Below the pieces are notes generated by a model. That model saw nothing but the letters and a program-made list of their open reading frames with translations, made no database searches and was not told the origin of the DNA. Below are positions 51,501 through 63,998 of a stretch of DNA of 64,000 nucleotides, in pieces (within the stretch, counting starts at the first letter, position 1; each line of letters starts with the position of its first letter). The translations under genes and the position numbers were made by a program. The DNA is taken from assembly GCA_000181795.3 (NCBI GenBank), contig CM012954.1:16877443-16941442 (forward strand), read 5' to 3'. The DNA comes from Trichinella spiralis. Taxonomy: Eukaryota; Nematoda; Enoplea; Trichinellida; Trichinellidae.

Positions 51501-54500
51501 CGACGGTGTTTGATTCTACAAATATGTTCAAATTTACAAAATTGTTTTCAAAATCAGACGCTATAAATAAATTAATATCATTATTATCATTTTATAAACA
51601 AGTGAAAGTTCCAATGATGAAAGGTTAATTGTGGAACGAGCAAACTTTGCGATATCACGTTAAAAAAAGAAAATCAACTAAACAATGCAAAAATAATATA
51701 TGCACAGCAAGCAGCATTCATTAAAGCGAATGCGAAGAAAATTTCCAAATTGCGTAAAATATTTGAAATGATCAATAATATACTGAAGAAAAAAAATGTA
51801 TAAGTATAGTATGAAATTAATTCCCTTGAAAGTAACTAAACTTTTATTTTTCTCATATTGTTAATTGCATAATTAAAACATGAAAGAAAAAGCGAACTTA
51901 ATCGACCAAAAAGACAAATTAGATGAAAAAATATAACTGAAATCAATATACGACTAATAAAAATTGACTTATTCGTGCAATTAAATTATATATACTGTTT
52001 GCCCAGTCAGTGCAAATTTTTCAATGGTAAATGAGCAAATGAAAAATTCGAACACAACTTTGTCGGTATAAGTAAATTTCAAATGAAAGCAATTGATTTA
52101 ATTTAATTTTTTTCTAAATAATATGCTATATAATGTAAAATTAATAAGTGAAAAGTATTTTTTATTTATTCATCAGTTGTGATTGCTTTTCTGCTCAATT
52201 GCATAACATTTTCATTTCTTAATTATATTTGTCAATCTTCAATAAAATGAACTTATTGTAATATATATATATGCACAGTTTGACGATGGAAAAATATTTT
52301 ATTTTTTTGAACAATTTCCAAAGCAGTTGAATAATTGTTTGATGATGGATGTTTGGAACAAGAAAAATTTCATGTGATCATTTGAACAAATGGTATTAAT
52401 TTGCAATTTTAAATGATTCAACATGCCAAAAAACAAATTGCATTCACTATTTACGTGAAAACTTTTCCTCTCATTGTTTGTGCTTTCAAATCGATTGGTG
52501 GTGCATTTGAGTAAAATCAGAAGATGAAAATTCTATCCAACTACATTTAATATTTCAAAACACACATGGACAAATAAAAAAAAATGAAATTCTCTTTATG
52601 CAAATGCGAATGTGGAAAATGCAGGCCAGGTAGAATTGATGCTTGATTGCGCTTGTTCCATTGAACAAAAGCATATCCCAAGGGCAAGTAGGCAAGTGCT
52701 TTTGTTGAAATGGAGAAGATCAATATCCGCACGAAAGCGATGCACTAGCCGACGAGCTGGGCTGGCTACGAATGATCATTATCAAAGAGAGAGAAGAAAT
52801 CTGTCCGCAATTATCGCCTCTGAGCTGAACCGTTTGTGCAGGTCACTTTTGCAAATGTGCAACTTATATAAAAGGGCAACCCTAATTTATCAATTTTTCT
52901 TAATCAAGCCAGTCCAACAAGCCGCTTAACAGCACCGCTTCAAAATTAACACGCCCATTCAAGCTATTATTTGAAAATAAATTTAAATGAACATTTACAC
53001 TGCGTTATGTAATTTACTTGAAATCTTCTATTATTATTATTATTATTGAAATATCAAAGCAGTCAGCAGTCAATCTGATCATCTACCTCATATAGTTGAG
53101 AAAAGAATATTATCACAATATGAATACTCAAATGGGTATTTTGCCATTTGCTGCCAAAAAAATAAATAAAAATCACCTATTAAAAAATGCTTTAGAGTTT
53201 ATGTGCAAAAAGTTATCGAAATTCAATAAAATAGCTTCTCCTATCTATCTAAATGCACACTCAAAACCGAGTGGTTGGTTATTTGATCAACATTGAAAAG
53301 CAATAAAGGTGACACCAATCTATCATTGCAAAGCAAACATGGTTGGCATTATATACATATAAAAGAAAAAAATTGTTCGATATGTTTTTTTAAATCAATT
53401 TTTCATTTCTGTGTTTTAAAAATGCATATATTTATTCATATTAATAAGCTTGTTTTGCATTATAGATCGATCTGCAAATTATCTTTCACATTTCAGATGA
53501 CATCGAATGGATCATCAAACGTTTTAGAAGTACACCACCAATATTGATTAAAAGAATAAACAAAACTGGCAAAATAAGAATGGTAAAGTTTGCATAATTT
53601 CGAATAAAGATTTTCTATTCTGAGCAAAGCAATAGCAGTGATGAGCAGTGATGAAGTTGTTGAATACTTCATGCTATTTAAAAGTCCACTGAGCAATTTT
53701 AATTATCTTCTAATAGAAAATTACTAAAAGTTTCTATTTTTATTTAACAATTAAAGAATAAAAAATTAATAATTCATAATTTGAACAGAAAATGCTATCA
53801 CTGTATTAATCACAGAACAGTGATCAACAATTTAGAACTCTTCAAAGTTTAAACATATGAAATGAAGTAAGTGTCAATGGCATACAATAATATGAAGAAA
53901 GCTATCAATCTAATATTAAAAAATTGAATTGTCATTTTAAGAAAAGCTTAATAAAGTATGGTGAGATACGTATTATGCAAGTTTATTATTTATCATACTG
54001 AATGAGAAGAACATGAAATTGAATTTTCCATGTGAAAAAGAAGTACTCGCAAATTGTCTTGTAATTAATCAATTGCAAAAATTAATTAATAGAACACAAT
54101 TCGTAATATTCAGTCATTTTCTGTTTTTAATATTATTAAGAAAAAAGATTTTTTAATTTTATTGTTTTATTGGTTTTTTCTTTTTTATCTTAAGTAAATT
54201 CCCTCATTCAGTTTGAAGCGATCAATGCGTGCGCTTGTGTCTTTTTTTTCCTTGTCACATGTTTAAAGCTTGCCGCTTTCAGTCAGTCAGTCAGCTAATA
54301 GTTGAAGCATTGTTTGTTGAAGCTTTGGGTTCGCTTGTTGTTGTTCGACAAGTGTCAACGTATCTATGACCAAAATTCCACTCAATACTGAAAAACTGTC
54401 CGGGAAGAGGAACAATTCAAATATGCAGCTCAACTCACCACCCACTAATCGATCTGATCAAAACTTTGGCTTCAAGTTAAGCTTCAAGATAACCACAACC

Positions 54501-55956
54501 ACAACAACAACAACAGCAACATTCTATCAGAGCTTTCTTTATGATAATATTAACGAATGAGTTGGGATTCGATTTATTGCCAGATCACTGCAGGCCAGTT
54601 CACAGATCATTCGTGCATTGGATATCGATTACCAAAGCAAGGGAAAAGAGTTGTAAGCAAAACAGCCTAAACAATAATACTTTCTGACTCCCCGCTGCCC
54701 TGCGAATCTGTTTACTTCAAATGATGAACAATATTCAATTTCTATTTTAAAAATTTTCAATAATTTGTACTTGAAAAATGCAAAAAAGAAGAAATGATAC
54801 TTTTACAAAATTAACAATTCCCTGACCACTTTTTGCATCAGTCATTTAGCGCATTTCAAAAGTAGTCAAATAGACGAGCACAGTATCAATATGTATGTAT
54901 ACATATGTTAAAAATATTAACAGTTTAATGTTATTAATTTGGAAACAAACAAAAAACATGAGAAATTGATCAAAATTTCATACTTGCATGATGCTGGCTT
55001 GAGCAGACTGCAGTACAAATCAAAGAAGAAGAAGAAGAAAAAAAACTGTAAGCAGATGATATAATATTAAATAATAAAATCGTTTATTATATCGTTTTGA
55101 AAATTTTCATATAAACTTGTTTGCAAGCGAGTATTCAGCGCTGTAGAATGGTAAAGTCTGGTGTCGACGGCGTAGTTTTAAAGCGACAGCAGATGCTTTA
55201 TTCTGAATGGTCGACTTGCCAGTTGTTTGCCACATCAGCGATTGACTATTGATTGTCCATCATCTGCAGCCAACTCTTGAAACGCTTATCCAACCATAAC
55301 CAAAAACATTCGATTCCTAGTCATCCGTTACTATCTCCCGGTTGACCCAGTCATCAAAAATTTACATTCTTGAATAGTATATTTTATTTAAATAATTTAA
55401 TATAAAAACGGTATAACAGATCCGTTCTGTCATCTATAAATTCCACCAATGTGAAAACTTTATAATTTTATACAGCAGTTACACCACCATAATATGAGTT
55501 AGCCTTTTTACTGACGTCAAATATTAAGCGTCTCATTTATAAATTTATACTGACGCGTTGATTTCTCAGTATCTGCATTGTCTTGTGATCAGTCAAGTTG
55601 ATATAAAACTATAATGCCACATTTCCTTTATCAGTATTAAAAAAATTAAAAATCAAAATAAAACTATACATTTTCTTGCAACTATTAAAAATATTAAATC
55701 TTAAATTAAAAAGACAAAGAAATAAAACACTGTGCAACATAGTAAAAATTCTAATTAAATTAAGAGATATTATTTATCTGTAAACTTTTATTTGAATTGA
55801 AAATTAATAAATATGCCCAATTCCAAGAGATATACATTTTGAAATAAAAATATTCAGGTTGTCTTACAGTACAACAAGTTATTAATATACATGGAGCGAT
55901 TAGACAATGGATAACGGCTGAGAGAATTCACTAGCCTAATGATCATTTCTAATTTT
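51501..55956. other. Gene-poor region upstream of synapsin
   Basis: 4.4 kb, mostly very AT-rich. It should contain the synapsin promoter and 5' exon(s). Three GC-richer islands stand out: 52600-52960, 54200-54660 and 55140-55350. I could not support coding exons in any of them. A CAGT tandem lies near 54280-54293. Confidence 0.45.
52865..52875 (+). promoter_or_regulatory. TATA-box-like site
   Basis: TATATAAAAGG, a near-perfect TATA box, set in the GC-richer island 52600-52960. It points along the plus strand, away from synapsin. No plus-strand gene is recognised downstream. Confidence 0.25.
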
Positions 55957-56868
55957 TAGTTCCGGCATTAAATCTTTTACGAAGCCCTTTTTCTGTCATT
56001 CTTCTGTTTGGGTTTTGTCTGTACGCGTGTTGGTTATTTTTTCTCAAAGTAATTTATGCTCCTGGTGATTCAGTAATTCCTCACATATAATTTGAGCACA
56101 ACTTCAGCTGTGATATAGCCGAGGCCGTTCATATTTCCAATGAGCTGTCACCGGCAATTCAAAAATCATGTAAGAAGCCATTACTTTCACAACGACAGTA
56201 ATACTTTGAGCCCCTCTCTGTTAGGCAAATAGTGCTTAATCTGTAGTGTAGGGAATTATGTGTTCAACAGTTGATTGCCACTTTGACGGTTCAGTTTTCA
56301 GAAACACTGGCGAATATGATCTAGGAGTGGACGGACGTTACAGAACTGATCGAAGTGAGGATGCTTTTGATTTCTAAGTATTCCATTATCATCATAAAAA
56401 TGAATGCAACTGGTCGAACCGGTTGCGACTTATTAAATCCGCCACAAAATCCAAACATGTATTTGCTGTCCAATACATGCGAAATTTTGGCAGGGATGTG
56501 ATACCCGTTGTCAGCAGTATGCCAGTCACTGTCTCAATGTCAATCGCACTCACTGAGAAATTACGATAACCACACTGACCAACGTATATCTTTGTTCGAC
56601 CAGCTATTATTTCATAGAAAATTCATAATTGTCGAAAATATTCCACTGATTCCAAGACTGATGTACAGTCAGAACGCCTACAATGAAACGGTGTTGGCGT
56701 TGGAGTAAAAACCTTTCGAGTCCATTGGTATTTGGATCTTTGAGAAACCTGAACTTTTTCGATTTCATCATCATCACTGGCATCAAGCAGCTCTTCCACT
56801 AACTCTCCATCAGTGTCAATATCTGGCTCAGATATGTCAGCATCTGAGCAGACAACCATCTGTCTCAC
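55957..56868 (-). mobile_element. Degraded piggyBac-type DNA transposon (transposase fragment)
   Basis: Minus-strand remains of a piggyBac (DDE_Tnp_1_7) transposase. The first part (56868 down to 56623) is open: an acidic start (DTDGELVEELLDASDDDEIE) then YQWTRKVF and SVEYFRQL. After one stop the same frame continues with YEIIAGRTKIYV, SAIDIETVTGILLTTGITSL, FRMYWTANTC and RNRFDQLHSFL, the conserved piggyBac N-terminal block. Further on, NVRPLLDHIRQCF, KHYLPNREG and SNGFLHDF match the family in order but lie in shifted frames with several stops. The C-terminal catalytic part is not readable. Terminal repeats and TTAA flanks could not be identified. Clearly dead. Confidence 0.8.
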
Positions 56869-57479
56869 GGACCTTCAACTACATGCTTGACGTATTACAA
56901 TGTCAAAATCTAGCGCCAGAAACACGTTGTAGATCGTAAAAACAACTACTATTTTCCAGCACTTTTTATCCTCTCTTACTACAGTATGATTTCTCACTTA
57001 ATTTTTCCATTTTATGTAACCTTCTGACTCATATACATTAACTGTTACTTCTAACTGCATAAAATATAAATGAAACCACAAATACATGCAAACACATGGG
57101 AAAGTTTACAAACAACCAACATCTATGCTTATCTCATAACACTGACCGCTGTGAAGGCCACTTTAGTGGATTCAAATTAGTCATCTTCCATACCAATTAT
57201 AGCGGACACAAAACAACCGTTTTAGATTAATCACAACAGTAAGATCCGTGGTAAAGAACATTTGTACAAAAATAATAAATCCTACGATTTCTGATGTATG
57301 AGACAGTTGCATAAAAAACTCAAAAGCAACGGTAGATATAAATGTGTTAAATTCGTAATTTCCTTCGTGTTGAAAGCGATTTTACTTTTTATTTGTTCCA
57401 TTCTTCATACCTGTAAAAGGGATATTAAATCAAAAATGTTGCCACTTTTAACATACAAAAAATGATACAACAAATTTAT

Positions 57480-58330
57480 AACTGAATTTTAAAAAGGTAT
57501 CAATTAATTGCCTTCAACTGAAAAGTAATTATTTATCAAATAAGTATGCAGAGCTTTGAAAAAAACGTAACAACAAGAAAAATGGAATGACTTTCAACAA
57601 TTGAAAACATACTTCAGTAGGCAAAAGTCACCAATTAAAAATTCAGGTTAAAATGCAAACTACCGGGATGTAAGCCAACACAAAAAATTAGCTCAGACAA
57701 AACGCGCCTACACATGTCAAAATTTGAAAATTAAAAATTAAAAAATAACGCACATAAATGGAACTCAAGCAAAAAGCTTTTCACATAAATGTAAACACTT
57801 TTGCTTATTGCTTTCACAAACAAAAGTAAACAACCAAAAAATGTAATATATCAAATATTTCAGATGATGTAAAATTTCAAAAATAATAACACGAAGTAAT
57901 AAAATAAAGTTGAAGAACTTGCTGTATAGAATATTTTGGTTGAAATCCAATGCGATTCAGGGATGAAAAGATCTTTCCTTGATTTTGCACCGCTGCGTTG
58001 CGACGAATGCAGGGATGCGTATTCGGGTGTCAGTTGGTTCACTTTGTAAGAGTGTACCAACTACCATATCAACCATCAGTGGAATACGAACATGCGGACG
58101 TTTCCACTGCCAATTGAAAAAAAATAATTTTAATATTTATAATTCAAAATTTTAACAAATTTGTTTTGAATTGTATAATATTTTCATTTAAATAATTACC
58201 GTTTACATATATTGAAATTTATTTCTTTCATATTTGAAATGATTATTATCATTTAAAGCAAAATTTTGTTTTTCATAAAACATTTTTATGAAAAAAAGAG
58301 TAAAAATAATAAAAATTAAAGGAAGAGATG
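57480..58330 (+). repeat. Dispersed repeat family, copy A (long)
   Basis: Longest plus-strand member of a repeat found several times after 57 kb. It contains an arm-like block at 57640-57785 (including ACATAAATGGAACTCA and AAAGCTTTTCA) and the 105-bp core at 58036-58143. The 58257-58330 part matches sequence after core B at 59600-59680, so A carries about 115 bp that B lacks. Family not recognised. Confidence 0.7.
58036..58143 (+). repeat. Core repeat, copy A
   Basis: About 105 bp: TTCACTTTGTAAGAGTG, then a hairpin with perfect 8-bp arms CAGTGGAA / TTCCACTG around an 18-nt loop, then an AT tail ending AATATTTATAATT. One plus frame reads SLCKSV...SGIRTCGRFHC. Confidence 0.8.
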
Positions 58331-58404
58331 TTTGAAAACAATATTAAGGTTTCCACATGTGACGTACAGCGATTATGTTACAGTATTGCCTGTGTACTTA
58401 GTAT

Positions 58405-58501
58405 GAGCGCGCAAATCACCAAATCAAATACCAGTGGAACACGAACAACCGGACATTTCCACTGTCAGTTGGAATGAAATAATTTTCATATTTCTATAAT
58501 T
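58405..58501 (+). repeat. Core repeat, copy F
   Basis: More divergent copy, lacking the TTCACTTTGTAAGAG start. The CAGTGGAA / TTCCACTG arms are perfect, and the frame SGTRTTGHFHCQLE is followed by a stop. AT tail conserved. Confidence 0.7.
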
Positions 58502-59493
58502 ATGCCAAAAAATTATTATTACTGACATTTACTATTAATAATTATTCAAATCATATTTATAAAAATAACATCAAAAATTAATTTTATAGTGAAAATTTAA
58601 ATTCACTCGCAACATGAAAATAAAAATATTTCATTATTTATGTATATGATTTTCTTTGCTATTTTTTGGATGAATTCTATTTGAAAAGTTGTAAAAACGG
58701 GGAGTGATCGCATTTTGATCGAAAGACATTGTTACTGGATGATTGGGATCTTGGCATTGATTTCATATCATTAAAAGGTGTTGAATGATGTAAATCATAA
58801 CAGATTTATATTAAATGAATAAAGCGTGTATGTAAAAGTCAACAAGAAGTTACAACATTATCTTTTTTTCCTTTGATATAACTGATGAGCATTGGAACAG
58901 AAGAGCAAACTTCATTAATAAAAAGCAGTTTTGGATAATGTTCTGCATGGGCTTTGCTTCGGCTGAAAAGGCTTTTCGCAGCTTTTCACAAAACAGAAAA
59001 TCCCACAAAATTTCAATATTTTTAGAGAACATTTTTTCCTTACAAAAATCACTTGAATCTATCAGAAAGGATTATACAACTATTGCAAACATATCCGTAC
59101 CGTGTTTTAGTGTTTAACGTTCGAGAAATTGCGGAAAAAATAATGGAAACACCATTCCAATATCTTAGCACTCAAATTACCAAGTAAAATTTATCTAGAA
59201 CCATCCCGCTTAAATTGAATCACTTTAATTGCTTCTTAATTAAAAGATTATTATTTGCAAAATTAAAATACAGCATTTTGAAAAAATGTAACAATTAGAA
59301 AAATGAGAATAGTTTTCAGCAATTAAAACGGACTTTATTAGTTACTGAGGGCCGTAAATAAAGTCAGAGAATGCTTCACATGGCTACTACTTGCCACGTA
59401 AATCGATAAAAGACTTCGTGTTTTGCGTTCTTCTTTGCATTTTACAGCAGATTTCGGGGTAGATGTCGATATATGGTTATATACCATTTGTCT

Positions 59494-59600
59494 GTTCACT
59501 TTGTAAGAGTGTACAAACCACCATATCAACCATCAGTGGAATACGAACAAGCGGACGTCTCCACTGCCAATCGAAAAAAAATAATTTTAATATTTATAAT
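59494..59600 (+). repeat. Core repeat, copy B
   Basis: Very close to copy A over the whole 105 bp, with tail AATAATTTTAATATTTATAATT identical. Arms CAGTGGAA / CTCCACTG (one mismatch). Frame reads CSLCKSVQTT...SGIRTSGRLHCQ. Flanking similarity with copy A extends on both sides. Confidence 0.8.
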
Positions 59601-60317
59601 TAATGCAAAGTTTTGATTTTCAAAAAAATTTTCATGGAAAAATAGTAGAAATAATAAAACTAAAGGGTAGAAGTGTTCATAAACAAAATTACTATACGCG
59701 TTTCTGACTAATGTATTGCTTTAAATTAAAAGCAAATTGTGTGAAAAAATATTTGCAAAAAAAGAAAATACTGTTTTCTCCATATCAGATGCTACTTCGA
59801 CTATATTATAAGATTTGCAACATGAAAATGAATAAATACATTTTATTCAAATACTATTCAGTAGTTTCTTAGCTCAGCTTAACTCTCTTATTTTCGCTCA
59901 TTACTCTACATGTAATGAATAATATTAATTTACGACAATTAAATTTCACTTAATTTATTCAATTTTTGAATATAAAAAATTGTAAATGGTGCAGAAATAT
60001 TAATTGATTTCAGTAATTCGCTTTTAATAATAATTTGTTTATAATATATTTGTCTTCTTTTAAAAAATATCAATACATGAACAAACTGCTGTTGATTTTA
60101 AACATAAAATTTTACACAGAACAGATCTATTCTTAATAATGCTTAATATAATCATGCTCAATGATTATAAATTAGTGGACATAATTGAAATAATAGCAGT
60201 TCATGTAAAGTAACCGGATGATCTAGCGAGTGCATTGCATTAAAAAAGAATAATGATGCGTAAAACATTGAGATACCCTGCCAAATTTAACCAATGAAAA
60301 CATTTTAAAAATTCAAA

Positions 60318-60478
60318 AATGACCTTGATATTTAAAATTCAGTCAAAATATAAATTACCGGGCAGAAAACGCCATAACGAAAAATTCACTTAGACAAAAC
60401 ACGCCCCCGCATGCCTGAATCTGAGATTTGAAAATTCAAAAATGACCCACATAAATGGAACTCATGACGAAAAGCTTT
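60318..60478 (+). repeat. Inverted arm, left
   Basis: About 160 bp, from AATGACCTTGATATTT to CTCATGACGAAAAGCTTTT. Nearly the same sequence occurs inverted at 61846-62010, and a direct, more diverged copy lies at 57640-57785. Confidence 0.8.
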
Positions 60479-60700
60479 TCAGAAAAATGTAAAGACTGAT
60501 TTTTCGCTTTGACAAACAAAATTAGCCAAATCAAAAATGTAATTTACAAATTACTTTTAATTATGTAAATTTGAAAAAAAATAGTAACTGAAAGTGTAAA
60601 ATGGAAGAAATGTAATAAAATGTAAAATGTAAGAAGCAAAGCAGTCATTGCTTTTTCTTGCAGTAGTTTCAACCATCTGCATTGACCTGCTGCTTTATCT

Positions 60701-60808
60701 GCGCACATTGTAAGAGTGCACAAATGGTCACAACAACCACCAGTGGAATACGAACAAGCGGACGTTACCACTGTCAGTTGGAATGAAATAATTTTCATAT
60801 TTATAATT
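60701..60808 (+). repeat. Core repeat, copy C
   Basis: Core element with frame CAHCKSAQMVTTTTSGIRTSG then RYHCQLE and a stop. Arms CAGTGGAA / TACCACTG. Lies about 220 bp inside the left inverted arm. Confidence 0.8.
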
Positions 60809-61845
60809 AGTGAAACACATTAGGGTCTGAAAATAGGATTTATCTGTTTAGCGGTTTTGAAATTTGCGAATGTTAAGGGCCGACTACATATATGTTTCTT
60901 TTTGTTTACTTTATTTTAATTTCTTGGAAATAAATGACTCATCATAATTTTCAATAACAGAAAATAAGTTGACCTAAACGATAAGAACGCACCTATTTTG
61001 GTATGTTGCATTTTACCTGAGTTCGTTGTAATTTGCACTATGCATTATCTTATTTGGGGAAAACGCAGAATTTGAAGCAGGAATGGGAAAGCAAGCAGCT
61101 AAAGTATAGAAAAGAGAAAAATTATTTTAAAATTAAGTTAAAATATATTGTTGTAAAAATAGGATTATGGAAATCTAGCTTATAATTAAAAATTCTGTAA
61201 CATACAGTAAATTGATTGCCAAATCACCGATAAGAGGTTGCAGAGTAATTGACCAATCAGAGAAAAGGTTGCATGCATAATTGAAATTTCATTTGAGTGA
61301 TTTTCTTTGAACTGTTTTGGTGCGTAACAAAAGTTCATGTGTAAGAATCTGGATCAAGGTAGACATATTTTCTTGATATTTATGCATGAATGCATGCTTA
61401 TTCAAATATTTAGCCCTGTTTTAATTTTTATATGCACAAAACTTGAAAAACACCTAGGACAAAATTCTCAATTGTAAATTGTTCAACGTTGAAGATTTTC
61501 AAAAAATTAATATTTCAGTTTGTTATTTTACGTAGGCGTCTAGATTTAATTGTAAAATACGTTGAATTTTTCAATTTTTTACTGCTTATGGCATTGAATT
61601 TTATTGTGAACAGAGCAGGTCGAATATTACTAAGCGCTTAGTATTTTCTATTATACAAGACAGCTAAATACTGTTTTTCGTACAGATAAGTATTTAACCC
61701 TATTATAAATTTATATTATATTTTCAAAATTTAGATCATCAGAGGCATTAAGTAAATTAAATTTTTTTTGTCTGGTTGATATTGTTTGTTATCTCGCGCG
61801 GTTTAGTGTTCTTATATTTTTGTGAAAAGCTTTTTTGCGATGAGT

Positions 61846-62010
61846 TCCATTTATGTAGGTCATTTTTGAATTTTCAAATCTCAAATTCAGAAATGCGATG
61901 GCGTGTTTTGTTTTAAGTCAAGTTTTTTGTTATGGCGTTTTCTGCCAGATAGTTTATATTTTGACTGAATTTATTAATGTCAAGGTCATTTTTGAATTTT
62001 CAAATAAATG
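61846..62010 (-). repeat. Inverted arm, right
   Basis: Reverse complement of the left arm at 60318-60478, with roughly 85-90 percent identity by eye; both share CAGAAAACGCCATAAC and ACATAAATGGAACTCAT. The unit between the outer ends is about 1.7 kb. No transposase frame is seen inside it. Confidence 0.8.
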
Positions 62011-62999
62011 CCATTGATTGTTTAATTTGTCACTCAGTCTGAATTGCTTCTTCAAATTATTACTTTTTCTCTCTTCTTACAACAAGCCAGCATTTAATAT
62101 AAAATTATTATGCATTTTATTTCTTGTATTTATATTATTTTTTAATATTTAAAATATATTTCGTAATAAAGATGAAATTAGTGTTTCCGCAATGAGAATT
62201 GCTTTTACGTTTGGCAGTGCCACAATCAAATTTTCTTCTAAACAGAGTGCATCAATGAAAAATATGCACTAGTGATATTTATCAGCAGAAATAAATCAAA
62301 TAAAAATTTGCATGCTAAGTCGTTCGCTTTACTGACTTATTGGAAGTAATTTTAGTTTGAGACTGTCCGTGGTGGGAAGCACAGCGTTTCGATTGGCAAA
62401 TTGACTGAAGAACAACATTGAACGCCAAACGCTAGATTTACTTTCTATTCATTCTTATTTTTTGGAATAATTTCTGAAAAATGATTTTTCAGTCAAAACC
62501 AAACAGCATGAACATCAACGATGAGAAGATGATGCATTTTGCGGTAAGTGGCAGTTTTTTCACTTTTATGTCATAATCACTTAACAATGCAATTGAGAAT
62601 CGATATTGAGCATAATTTTTCAATATATTCTCCATGAATTCTCTATATGAAATGATAGCTGATTTAATAAACGTCAAATTTCCTAATAATTAAGTTCGAT
62701 TAAATTCACCCCGTACGCACTGTTTATCTATTATTAGAATGTGGTCTTTTGAAAATGATCACTTCACTAGCTAACAAACATGCACGTTCAATTTTCCGTA
62801 AGATGTTGCAGTTTTATTATTTTCACACTTTTATTTATAAAAAAGGTTTTATCAAAAACAAAACGGTGCTTATATGATATTAATCATTTCAATATATATA
62901 AACGGTAAGTATTTAAATAAAAATATAATAAAATTCTAAACAAACATAATGTTTAAAATAAAAAAATGAATGGCAATAATAATTTGTATACTTCATTAT
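62011..62999. other. Repeat-rich intergenic, no gene seen
   Basis: AT-rich. A slightly GC-richer stretch at 62310-62550 holds ATGAACATCAACGATGAG followed by a possible splice donor (gtaagt near 62543), which could be the first exon of an unseen gene. I cannot support it further. Confidence 0.3.
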
Positions 63000-63085
63000 A
63001 AATATTAAAAAAAGTTTTATTCCACTTGGCGATGGAGACGTCCGCTTGTTCGTAGTCCACTGTGGTTGATGCGGTGATTCTTGTA
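63000..63085 (-). repeat. Core repeat, copy E
   Basis: Minus-strand, diverged copy: AGTGGACTACGAACAAGCGGACGTCTCC, then ATCGCCAAGTGG and the AATATTTATAAT tail. The second arm is damaged (CTCCATCG), so the hairpin is lost here. Confidence 0.65.
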
Positions 63086-63419
63086 CCTTCATCAGTAATT
63101 GAAGAATCAAACAGCTCGAGCTTCTCCGCCTATCTATCCGTCTATCCGTAGTCAAAAATTAACCTAAAGAATACAAAGTAATGGAGGAAGGCAAGCAGCC
63201 CCTCACCGTTTTACAACTTTTTAAATAAACTACATACAGAAAATAGCTAACGTCCTATGCTAATAATAGAATGCAATTTTTTATTTTCATGCTGCACGAA
63301 AATTTAAATTTTGGTATTAAAAAAATATATATTTCCTTTTACAAGATGTCGTATTCACATAAATAAAATTAAAAATAAAACGTAAATAACAATAATAATA
63401 ATAATGTTTAAGTGCTATT

Positions 63420-63526
63420 ATAAATATAATAATTACTTTATAATACTTGGCAGTGGAAACGTCCACTTGTTCGTATTCCACTGGAGGTTGATTTGGTGGT
63501 TTGTGCACTCTTACAAAGTGAACAAT
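63420..63526 (-). repeat. Core repeat, copy D
   Basis: Minus-strand copy with the full start (TTCACTTTGTAAGAGTGCAC) and perfect arms CAGTGGAA / TTCCACTG. It sits at the end of an open frame (63632 down to 63438, 64 aa) that reads YCSLCKSAQTTKSTSS then GIRTSGRFHCQ. Confidence 0.8.
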
Positions 63527-63941
63527 ACGCGATGCCATGCGATATCACTTTTGATTCCATCTCATACGGATGACTTCTCCATTGATGGTCCAGTGCTTTT
63601 GCAACAAGTCGGATGAAACAACGTATGACCATCTGTAATATGCAAGGATGGTAACATAATTGCTGTGAACGTCCAACACCAATGGCATTGAAATTTTTCA
63701 GAAAAGGTAATTATTTTTGCACTTAGATTTTAATATGCATTATTATATTTTTGTAATAGTTTTTTTCTGTTAAACAATTTTTTCTCTCGAAAAGTATGAA
63801 ATTTTGATTTATTTACTTTTTCGTCGATTGATAGACTAGTGTTATGGTCGATGAGAATTTTACTGATGCACAGTTATGGGTCTACTGGGTTTGGTCCCAC
63901 TTGGGCTCAATTTTATTCCCATTCGGTCCCACTTTTCATTT

Positions 63942-63998
63942 ATTGGTCGTTGTCCTCGCTATTTTAATATTGGTCGTTGACGACGCTATCTTATTAAA
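63942..63998. repeat. 27-bp tandem repeat at the window edge
   Basis: Two units starting ATTGGTCGTTG, at 63942 and 63969, with the second running off the end of the window. The motif GGTCCCAC also occurs twice just upstream (about 63893 and 63925). Confidence 0.6.

Noticed and set aside
52612-52929. Plus-strand frame of 105 aa
   Set aside because: No motif, no splice support and weak codon signal; kept only as a GC-richer island.
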